DNA of 10,154 nt, from positions 1 through 10,154 of the forward strand of contig DAOVBK010000034.1 of the NCBI GenBank assembly GCA_030670605.1, given 5' to 3'. The first letter of the stretch is position 1; every line of letters starts with the position of its first letter. This DNA comes from Candidatus Stahliibacteriota bacterium (GTDB lineage: Bacteria > Hydrothermota > Tepidihabitantia > SM23-42). The notes beneath the pieces were generated by a model, which saw only the letters and a program-made list of their open reading frames with translations, was not told the DNA's origin and did not search any database. The translations under genes and the position numbers were made by a program. Below, piece after piece: positions 1 to 4,750 of this stretch.

Positions 1-776
1 TGCCAGAAGTCATTTTCTTCATCTGCAAACATACCAACAAGAACCTTTGTGAATTCTCCTGACACAAGAACAGCTATTTTGTCAGTCTGAATTGGTCTAT
101 ATGCTACACCAAGCCGAAATGTCCAGGGTAAAGGATCACTATGACTACTAGTAAACGGACGGTCCTCCTCATATACGATGTCTGGTCCAATATTGTGAAG
201 TACAGACCCCACTGTCAGTCCGGGTAAGACTTTCCACAACACATTGGCATCAAAAGCCAAGGCCATCCCCGATCCTCCTTGATCAATACCACTGCTTAGC
301 CCTGGTCCCCAAACCCATTGCGGAACATACTGCTGCTTGATGTATTTCAAGCCTAAACCAAGTGCAAGCCTTTCATTCAACCTGCGTGCATAGCTAATCT
401 TTGGCGCAATCCGCCACGCGTTTTCTCCGCTAGGGTGATACCAGCTTCCACCCATGTTGAAGTAGGTAAAATCTAACCCGATGCATGATTTACCAAAAGG
501 GTACGCCGCTGCAACATATATATGAAGCATATCCGGATGGAGTCCTAACAAATAACCAAGGTACGTGCCTGTTATCTGTGGTGAATCAAGAAAAGCAAGT
601 CCTGCTGCATTATAGTAATTTGCCGATGCGTCATCTGCGACTGCGGTAAAGGCATATGCCATGCCACTCTGCCGTGCACCTACTGGAATCAGTAAGTACG
701 TAGCACCTGGTCGCTGGGCAGAGAAACCAAACACGACCAGGATATTCAATGTAAGAATCGAGATTTTAAAGAACAT
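1..776 (-). CDS. PorV/UPF0164-family outer-membrane protein, 5' part (3' end beyond window)
   Basis: An uninterrupted reading frame runs from an ATG at 776-774 to the left edge, giving 258 codons with the C-terminus missing. Residues 1-19 form a hydrophobic signal peptide. It is followed by AQRPGA, then GAR..., a conserved AVADD at 45-49, and NYYNAAGL. This N-terminal pattern is typical of the PorV/PorQ (UPF0164) group of outer-membrane beta-barrel proteins. The visible remainder alternates aromatic and small residues with many glycines, as expected of barrel strands. In type IX secretion PorV acts as a shuttle protein, but many members in other phyla have no known role, so the function here is open. 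I see no Shine-Dalgarno sequence, and the candidate promoter lies so close to the ATG that the mRNA may be leaderless. A paralogue starts at the other end of the window. Family assignment is fairly secure; the role is not. Confidence 0.8.
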   Translation of the reverse strand, partial: MFFKISILTLNILVVFGFSAQRPGATYLLIPVGARQSGMAYAFTAVADDASANYYNAAGLAFLDSPQITGTYLGYLLGLHPDMLHIYVAAAYPFGKSCIGLDFTYFNMGGSWYHPSGENAWRIAPKISYARRLNERLALGLGLKYIKQQYVPQWVWGPGLSSGIDQGGSGMALAFDANVLWKVLPGLTVGSVLHNIGPDIVYEEDRPFTSSHSDPLPWTFRLGVAYRPIQTDKIAVLVSGEFTKVLVGMFADEENDFW

Positions 777-781
777 ATGTA

Positions 782-809
782 ATGATAATCGCGGTAATTT
801 TCATGTCAA
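782..809 (-). promoter_or_regulatory. Candidate sigma70-type promoter of the left PorV-like gene
   Basis: Read on the minus strand, a perfect TTGACA (809-804) is followed after 16 bp by TATCAT (787-782), one mismatch from the TATAAT consensus. The -10 box ends only 5 nt before the ATG at 776, so a normal start point would fall at or within the start codon. The -35 box abuts a GGGGTCAG repeat that begins at 811. Confidence 0.5.
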
Positions 810-810
810 G

Positions 811-867
811 CCATGGGGTCAGGTATGACTTCGACGAGAGTAAACCTGTGGATTGGGGTCAGACCCG
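811..867. repeat. Outer left copies of the GGGTCAGACCC palindromic repeat family
   Basis: Two related palindromic units lie here. At 811-829, CCATGGGGTCAG is followed by GTATGAC, with GTCA/TGAC arms at 818-821 and 826-829. At 855-867 lies GGGGTCAGACCCG, a near-perfect palindrome. The same core recurs at 924-934, 966-978, 994-1006, 2328-2341, 2371-2383 and 2472-2484, always in the non-coding DNA around the glycosyltransferase gene. Clustered short palindromes of this kind resemble REP/BIME elements; no associated transposase gene is visible in the window. Confidence 0.6.
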
Positions 868-920
868 TCCACCACGATAATCCGAGACATCCCCTATAAG
901 GCAGGAGAAATCAGCGCTAT

Positions 921-978
921 GTCGGGTCTGACCACATGGTTTGCATCGACAAATCGTCAAAATATCAGGCCTGACCCC
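921..978 (+). repeat. Left arm of a 58-bp inverted repeat flanking the glycosyltransferase gene
   Basis: By manual alignment this 58-bp stretch matches the reverse complement of 2328-2385 at 47 of 58 positions without gaps. The matching blocks are an outer 19-mer (921-939, 18/19, starting GTCGGGTCTGACC) and an inner 28-mer (951-978, 25/28, ending TCAGGCCTGACCCC). They are separated by an 11-bp divergent stretch in both arms. The pattern resembles transposon terminal inverted repeats or a mobile-cassette boundary. Confidence 0.7.
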
Positions 979-1006
979 AAATCGTTAAAATATTAGGCCT
1001 GACCCC
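951..1006 (+). repeat. Two adjacent tandem copies of a 28-bp unit
   Basis: Copies at 951-978 and 979-1006 are identical at 26 of 28 positions; both differences are C-to-T. Each begins AAATCGT, has an AT-rich middle, and ends AGGCCTGACCCC. The second copy ends 5 bp beyond the stop codon of the glycosyltransferase (TAA at 1014-1012 on the minus strand), so both copies lie in its probable 3' untranslated region. A third, inverted copy is at 2328-2355. There are no spacers, so this is not a CRISPR array. Confidence 0.85.
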
Positions 1007-1011
1007 AGGGT

Positions 1012-2268
1012 TTATAAATAGCGGTTGATTATGTTGATTGCGCGTGCGACGCCGTCTTCATTCCTTAGTTTTGAACCAATGGCCGCGGCGCATGTTTTCA
1101 TGTCTTCATCAGTTGTCGCGGTACGGATCGCATGTGCGAGCCGTATAGCACTAAGTTGTGTTGGTGGAATGGGTTTACAACCAGCGCCGAGTGCAGCAAC
1201 ACGGGATCCCCAGAATGGTTGATCAGCAAAAAATGGCACGGTCACTGTTGGCACACCTGCACGCAGTCCTGCAGCGGTCGTGCCGGCACCACCATGATGG
1301 ATAACTGCAGACATGCGGGGAAAGAGCCAGTCATGTGGTATATAGTCGACTGGAAAAACCCAATCAGGAAGACCATGTGTCTGCCAGTGATTCCATCCTT
1401 TTTGTAGTACAACCCGTTGCCCGCTGCGTTTGACTGCATTGAGGATGAGCTCCACGAATGCGTTTGGATCATCGTACACGACCATACTACCAAAACCAAT
1501 ATACACAGGAGCTGAACCGTTTTCCAGAAATGTAACAAGCCTTGGGTCAGGTTTCCAGTCACGACCATTCAAGAACCAATACCCGGTAATGTAATGCCAC
1601 GCCGGCCAGTCTCCAGGCTTAGAAAAAACCGATTCACTAAAACCGTACAAAAACGGAAACTCGTTCTTATAGACTTTGCTGAACGGACCAAAAAATGATT
1701 CTCTTGGTAAACCCAACGTGTTCACACGCCACATGTTCACATCAGGTCGCAGTGGTTGCCAGAACAACTGCTCACTGATGATATGGGTCCACCAGTTTGC
1801 TGCTCTACCAAGGGTGAATGAACCTGCGAGCTGTATGTACGGTATCTCGCGCGTCCGTGACATCGGCTGGAGCGGCGCATAGAAGCACGGCACATCGAGC
1901 GCCTCAGCAACGTGATATACAGGAAAGGATAGCGTCGAGTATATGATTGCCTCTGCATGCTGGCATACATCGAGCGACTCACTCAGAAAACCTTTCTTGA
2001 ACGGTTCAAGAATGTTCATGAACTGCTTTGCGAATTTCACGGGATTGTATCCTGATCGGAGCCACGCCTGACCAGATTGTGATTCGAGCATCTCTCGTAC
2101 GTCGCCGCCGATACGCACAAAACCGACGCCATACGTTGTGACCAGCTCCTCAAACTCTTCATGCGTAGCAACAGTTACTGGGTGTCCTGCAGACCGTAAA
2201 CCCTTGGCAAGTGCGACATACGGCTGCACATCACCCCTGGAACCAATAGTAAAAATGACAATCCGCAT
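1012..2268 (-). CDS. UGT-type glycosyltransferase (GT1/GT28-like, sterol-glucosyltransferase family)
   Basis: The 418-residue protein has the GT-B layout of the UGT family. The N-terminal Rossmann half opens with GSRGDVQP at 9-16, the hallmark of the Glyco_transf_28 N-domain. The C-terminal donor-binding half has IGFGSM at 257-262, HHGGAGTTAAG at 324-334 and DQPFWG at 349-354, which together bind the nucleotide-sugar and its sugar. The family moves a hexose from a UDP- or dTDP-sugar to a lipophilic acceptor such as a sterol, hopanoid, carotenoid or polyketide; the acceptor cannot be read here. Length is normal and the frame is intact. No membrane segment is evident. The start ATG (2268-2266) has a GAGG Shine-Dalgarno sequence at 2277-2274. 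The gene stands alone between inverted repeats with its own candidate promoter, suggesting a mobile or shuffled cassette. Family is confident; substrate is unknown. Confidence 0.9.
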   Translation of the reverse strand: MRIVIFTIGSRGDVQPYVALAKGLRSAGHPVTVATHEEFEELVTTYGVGFVRIGGDVREMLESQSGQAWLRSGYNPVKFAKQFMNILEPFKKGFLSESLDVCQHAEAIIYSTLSFPVYHVAEALDVPCFYAPLQPMSRTREIPYIQLAGSFTLGRAANWWTHIISEQLFWQPLRPDVNMWRVNTLGLPRESFFGPFSKVYKNEFPFLYGFSESVFSKPGDWPAWHYITGYWFLNGRDWKPDPRLVTFLENGSAPVYIGFGSMVVYDDPNAFVELILNAVKRSGQRVVLQKGWNHWQTHGLPDWVFPVDYIPHDWLFPRMSAVIHHGGAGTTAAGLRAGVPTVTVPFFADQPFWGSRVAALGAGCKPIPPTQLSAIRLAHAIRTATTDEDMKTCAAAIGSKLRNEDGVARAINIINRYL

Positions 2269-2284
2269 GATTTCCTCTATTCAT

Positions 2285-2312
2285 ATCCTAACCCTTTTCT
2301 CACCACTGTCAA
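2285..2312 (-). promoter_or_regulatory. Candidate promoter of the glycosyltransferase gene
   Basis: On the minus strand a perfect TTGACA (2312-2307) is followed after 16 bp by TAGGAT (2290-2285, four of six consensus bases). The predicted start is near 2278, giving a leader of about 10 nt that still holds the GAGG at 2277-2274. The promoter lies inside the inverted-repeat-bounded unit, so the gene would carry its own promoter. Confidence 0.4.
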
Positions 2313-2327
2313 GACTTAAGTATAGAT

Positions 2328-2385
2328 GGGGTCAGGCCTGATATTTAGTCAATTTGGCCAGAATATCCATGGGGTCAGACCCGAC
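2328..2385 (-). repeat. Right arm of the 58-bp inverted repeat
   Basis: This is the inverted partner of 921-978 (47/58 identical by manual alignment). The inner 28-mer copy is at 2328-2355, an 11-bp divergent gap at 2356-2366, and the outer 19-mer at 2367-2385 (CCATGGGGTCAGACCCGAC on the plus strand). Only one 28-mer copy is present on this side, against two on the left. I saw no obvious target-site duplication just outside 921 and 2385. Confidence 0.7.
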
Positions 2386-2439
2386 AAGCATTAGTTGAGA
2401 GATAAGAGTTGTTAGTCGATAGTCTTTTCTTCTAACTCT

Positions 2440-2467
2440 CATCCATCATCTGTCATCTATCCCCTGT
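2440..2467 (+). repeat. Degenerate 7-bp tandem repeat (CATCTRT-like)
   Basis: Consecutive heptamers at 2440, 2447, 2454 and 2461 fit CATCYRT or a close variant (the last is CCCCTGT). The stretch immediately upstream has similar pyrimidine-rich composition but weaker periodicity. The period differs from the 8-bp arrays downstream. Confidence 0.5.
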
Positions 2468-2471
2468 CCTT

Positions 2472-2484
2472 CGGGTCTGACCCG
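2472..2484. repeat. CGGGTCTGACCCG palindrome, right outer copy
   Basis: A 13-bp palindrome with one central unpaired base. It belongs to the same family as 855-867 and 2371-2383 and lies about 90 bp outside the right inverted-repeat arm. The left outer copy at 855-867 lies about 50 bp outside the left arm. Confidence 0.6.
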
Positions 2485-2542
2485 CTGGACGCGTTTGTCC
2501 ATGGTCAACAGATCGTTACCAGGTACATGGACGATTCTATTA

Positions 2543-2582
2543 GTCTGATTGTCCTATAGTCCGATGGTCTTATGGTCGAATG
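2543..2582 (+). repeat. 8-bp-period degenerate array 1 (five GTCNNATN-like octamers)
   Basis: GTC occurs at 2543, 2551, 2559, 2567 and 2575, exactly 8 bp apart. The following five bases are degenerate around YTATN or YGATN. Two octamers in the opposite sense (GAC at 2586 and 2594) follow directly. Positions 2549-2577 match 2685-2713 at 24 of 29 positions. Confidence 0.65.
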
Positions 2583-2619
2583 TACGACAATTAGACGATC
2601 TAACGATAGCACGGGAATA

Positions 2620-2635
2620 GCGAGACTTGTCTCGC
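2620..2635. repeat. Perfect hairpin GCGAGAC-TT-GTCTCGC
   Basis: Seven-base arms pair perfectly around a TT centre. No T-tract follows on either strand, so it is unlikely to be an intrinsic terminator. Preceding bases ACGGGAATA resemble the ACTACGGGATAA that follows the hairpin at 2775-2790, suggesting the two are members of one REP-like family. Confidence 0.55.
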
Positions 2636-2678
2636 ATAATAGCTGATGGCATATAGCTTATGGCGGATGGTTTCATTG

Positions 2679-2718
2679 GTCCAATCGTCCTATAGTCGTA
2701 TTGTCTTATTGTCACTTC
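2679..2718 (+). repeat. 8-bp-period degenerate array 2 (five GTC octamers)
   Basis: GTC occurs at 2679, 2687, 2695, 2703 and 2711, in the same 8-bp phase as array 1 (the two first units are 136 bp, or 17 octamers, apart). The array is inverted relative to array 3. Pairing 2679-2713 with 2727-2761 gives 24 of 35 complementary positions around a short centre. Confidence 0.65.
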
Positions 2719-2726
2719 AGTGATTT

Positions 2727-2766
2727 GACTAGTGGACGATCCGACCATCCGACAATGGGACTCATG
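2727..2766 (-). repeat. 8-bp-period degenerate array 3 (five octamers, inverted sense)
   Basis: GAC, the complement of GTC, occurs at 2727, 2735, 2743, 2751 and 2759, exactly 8 bp apart. This is the same type of unit as arrays 1 and 2 read on the other strand. Together with array 2 it makes a long imperfect inverted repeat. Confidence 0.65.
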
Positions 2767-2774
2767 TGAATCCA

Positions 2775-2790
2775 GTCGAGCACGCTCGAC
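2775..2790. repeat. Perfect hairpin GTCGAGC-AC-GCTCGAC
   Basis: Seven-base perfectly paired arms around AC, followed by CACTACGGGATAATG. It directly follows array 3 and has no T-tract. It looks like a REP-type palindrome rather than a terminator. Confidence 0.55.
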
Positions 2791-2864
2791 CACTACGGGA
2801 TAATGACCCTTCGTCTCTACACATCCCCCTGATAACGATGTCCTGGCGCATTGACTTGTTGCTG

Positions 2865-2892
2865 TTGACAAATCGCAAACATTATATATAAT
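2865..2892 (+). promoter_or_regulatory. Near-ideal sigma70-type promoter of the rpsL operon
   Basis: TTGACA at 2865-2870 and TATAAT at 2887-2892 both match consensus exactly, with a 16-bp spacer. The predicted start is around 2899, leaving a leader of about 24 nt that contains the Shine-Dalgarno sequence. A strong promoter fits ribosomal protein genes. It probably drives the whole 2923-9668 operon, since no gap inside is large enough for another clear promoter. Confidence 0.8.
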
Positions 2893-2912
2893 TAGTGTCT
2901 ATGATAAAAAAC

Positions 2913-2920
2913 AAGGAGGA
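2913..2920 (+). promoter_or_regulatory. Ribosome binding site of rpsL
   Basis: AAGGAGGA is an excellent anti-Shine-Dalgarno match, but only 3 nt separate GGAGG (2915-2919) from the ATG at 2923, which is shorter than usual. The S12 N-terminus MPTINQL leaves no doubt about the start. Confidence 0.8.
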
Positions 2921-2922
2921 AA

Positions 2923-3309
2923 ATGCCAACTATTAATCAATTGATCAGAAAAGGAAGGAAAAAAGTTTTGTCTAAGAGTAAGGCTCCTGCTCTCCAAAAG
3001 AATCCACAGCGCCGCGGTGTCTGCACACGGGTATACACAACAACGCCGAAGAAACCGAATTCTGCCTTGCGCAAGGTCTGCAAAGTTCGCTTAACCAATG
3101 GTTATGAAATCACCGCCTATATTCCAGGCGAAGGACACAACCTGCAGGAACACTCGATTGTGCTCGTTCGTGGCGGCAGGGTGAAAGACCTTCCCGGTGT
3201 GCGGTATCATATTGTCCGTGGGAAATACGATACGGCTGGTGTCGAAGGAAGAAAAAAGAGTCGTTCACTCTATGGTGTGAAACGACCAAAGGAAACGCCA
3301 ACCGCATAA
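2923..3309 (+). CDS. rpsL: 30S ribosomal protein S12
   Basis: The 128-residue product is a full-length S12, the decoding-centre protein of the small ribosomal subunit. Universally conserved segments are all present: NQLIRKGR at 5-12, [21 protein letters not shown] at about 31-51, and [28 protein letters not shown] from 69 on. Lysines at 43 and 88 (counting Met) are the wild-type residues at the positions where streptomycin-resistance substitutions occur in other bacteria. The C-terminus has a short PKETPTA tail, as in many phyla. It is the first gene of the operon; its stop TAA (3307-3309) overlaps the Shine-Dalgarno sequence of rpsG. Identification is certain. Confidence 0.99.
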   Translation: MPTINQLIRKGRKKVLSKSKAPALQKNPQRRGVCTRVYTTTPKKPNSALRKVCKVRLTNGYEITAYIPGEGHNLQEHSIVLVRGGRVKDLPGVRYHIVRGKYDTAGVEGRKKSRSLYGVKRPKETPTA

Positions 3310-3314
3310 GGAGG
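3308..3314 (+). promoter_or_regulatory. Ribosome binding site of rpsG, overlapping the rpsL stop
   Basis: AAGGAGG shares two bases with the rpsL TAA and sits 4 nt before the GTG at 3319. This supports the GTG start and suggests translational coupling of S7 to S12. Confidence 0.8.
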
Positions 3315-3318
3315 TCAC

Positions 3319-3789
3319 GTGGGGAGACGAAGAAGAGCGCAGGTAAGAAAAATACAACCCGATCCAAAGTACAATAGTATAGTCGTGAGCAAATTCATTA
3401 ACAACCTCTTGTGGGATGGCAAGAGAAGCAAGGCGCAAAAGATCTTTTATGGAGCGCTCAGCCACGTTGAAGCACTGACAAAGGAAGATGGTTTCTCGAT
3501 CTTCGAGAAAGCTCTCAACAATGTGAAACCAGTGCTCCAGGTTAGACCACGCAGAGTTGGTGGTGCTACGTATCAAATACCGATGGAAGTCAAACCAGTT
3601 CGCAAAGAGAGTCTGGCAATCAAGTGGCTCATTACTGCCGCTCGTGCACGAGCCGAGCACCGAATGGAGGAACGGCTCGCTCAAGAAATTATCGCTGCCA
3701 GTCGCAATGAGGGTGCCGCAATAAAGAAAAGAGAAAACGTACACAAGATGGCTGAAGCTAACAAAGCATTTGCGCATTTCCGCTGGTAG
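3319..3789 (+). CDS. rpsG: 30S ribosomal protein S7
   Basis: The 156-residue product is a full-length S7, the primary 16S rRNA-binding protein that nucleates assembly of the 30S head. Diagnostic parts are the basic N-terminus GRRRRAQ, PDPKY at 14-18, RRVGGATYQIP at 78-88, PVRKESLA at 93-100, and the C-terminal AIKKRENVHKMAEANKAFAHFRW block. The start is GTG, chosen from the Shine-Dalgarno sequence and the S7 N-terminus. It follows rpsL by 9 nt, the normal str-operon order, but the usual next genes fusA and tuf are absent and a peptidase gene follows. In E. coli S7 is the translational repressor of its own operon; whether that holds here cannot be seen. Identification is certain. Confidence 0.99.
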   Translation: MGRRRRAQVRKIQPDPKYNSIVVSKFINNLLWDGKRSKAQKIFYGALSHVEALTKEDGFSIFEKALNNVKPVLQVRPRRVGGATYQIPMEVKPVRKESLAIKWLITAARARAEHRMEERLAQEIIAASRNEGAAIKKRENVHKMAEANKAFAHFRW

Positions 3790-3796
3790 CATAACG

Positions 3797-4738
3797 TTGA
3801 ACACAAAACTCAAGAAAGCAGCAAATACCGCTGTCAAAAATCTCCTGAGCATAAAGAAAAAAGAAAAGACGGTTATTATTACGGACAAACCATGCCGTAA
3901 GGTTGCCTATGCTCTCATGGACGCCGCGCAGGAGATCACTGATCCCATACTCGTCGAAATTGTCCCAAGACATGTGCACGGTGAAGAACCGCCGACATCG
4001 GTTGCCGATATCCTCAAACAGTGTGACGTATTCATCATACCGACGAGCCAATCCCTCAGCCACACGCAAGCGCGCATAAACGCATGCAAACGAGGGGCAC
4101 GCGGTGCGACAATGCCGGGAATAACCGTTGCTATGATGGAAAGAACACTGAATGCTGACTACCGTAGAATACAAAAACTCACGGTCAGAGTGACACACCT
4201 GCTTTCAGACGCCCGCAACGCAGTGATACAGACTGAAAGCGGCACGATAGAACTCGACCTTGCTGGTCGAAAAGGCCATGCTGATACCGGGATTATCAAA
4301 CGACCGGGAGATTTTTCAAACCTGCCGGCAGGTGAGGCGTATATCGCGCCCCTTGAAATGAGAAGTTGTGGTACAATCACAATAGATGGTTCGTTCGCAT
4401 CTGTCGGTCTTTTAAAAAAGAGTATTACGATCCATATTGACAAAGGACGTATGACAAGCCTCCGGGGTAACCGGCAATTGAGTGCTCTGTTCGCGAAGTA
4501 TGGCAGACGAGAAAATACGCTTTGCGAACTCGGCATCGGCACAAATCTAGAAGCAAAGGTAACGGGGAATGTCCTTGAAGATGAAAAAGCACTCGGGACT
4601 GTCCATGTAGCATTTGGCAACAATCTCGGTTTTGGCGGTAAGAATAACGGAAGGATCCATCTTGATGGCGTCGTAAGACGACCGAACGTTTGGATTGATG
4701 GTACACTAATCATCAGAAAAGGTCGATTTCTCATTTAA
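3797..4738 (+). CDS. AmpS-like (M29-family) leucyl aminopeptidase
   Basis: The product (313 residues from this start) resembles the COG2309 aminopeptidase T/AmpS family of metallo-aminopeptidases, which includes the structurally related dihydroxypyridine dioxygenase NicX. The family signature near the C-terminus is clear: GIGTN, then GNVLEDEKALGTVHVAFGNN, FGG and HLDGVV. Likely metal ligands by family pattern are Glu180 in LPAGEAY, His270 in TVHVAFG, and His288/Asp290 in IHLDG. At about 313 residues it is shorter than the roughly 410-residue M29 enzymes, so the exact reaction is unsure. No signal peptide is seen, suggesting a cytoplasmic protein. I chose TTG 3797 because it gives the typical N-terminus NTKLKKAANTAVKNLL; a TTG at 3770 would overlap rpsG by 20 nt. 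Neither has a good Shine-Dalgarno sequence. It ends 12 nt before the Omp85 gene. Confidence 0.8.
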   Translation: MNTKLKKAANTAVKNLLSIKKKEKTVIITDKPCRKVAYALMDAAQEITDPILVEIVPRHVHGEEPPTSVADILKQCDVFIIPTSQSLSHTQARINACKRGARGATMPGITVAMMERTLNADYRRIQKLTVRVTHLLSDARNAVIQTESGTIELDLAGRKGHADTGIIKRPGDFSNLPAGEAYIAPLEMRSCGTITIDGSFASVGLLKKSITIHIDKGRMTSLRGNRQLSALFAKYGRRENTLCELGIGTNLEAKVTGNVLEDEKALGTVHVAFGNNLGFGGKNNGRIHLDGVVRRPNVWIDGTLIIRKGRFLI

Positions 4739-4750
4739 ATCGTTGTCCGC

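Larger units (their letters stand above)
2386..2864. other. Gene-free, repeat-rich intergenic region upstream of rpsL
   Basis: About 480 bp carry no convincing gene. The only longer reading frame (minus strand, about 105 codons) is low-complexity and reads through repeats. The region contains a GGGTCTGACCC palindrome (2472-2484), a 7-bp-period array, three 8-bp-period arrays and two perfect hairpins, listed separately. It ends at the -35 box of the rpsL promoter. Confidence 0.75.

Noticed and set aside
951..1006. Tandem 28-bp copies as a possible CRISPR remnant
   Set aside because: The copies abut directly with no spacer, there are no cas genes, and the unit also occurs inverted beyond the neighbouring gene.
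2620..2790. The two perfect hairpins as intrinsic terminators
   Set aside because: Neither is followed by a T-run on either strand, and no gene ends just before them.
2554..2871. A 105-codon minus-strand frame upstream of rpsL
   Set aside because: It runs through the 8-bp-period arrays, has no recognisable domain, and its codons simply mirror the repeats. A chance open frame is more likely.
3265..3888. A 207-codon minus-strand frame opposite rpsL and rpsG
   Set aside because: It is antisense to two certain ribosomal protein genes and resembles no protein family I know.
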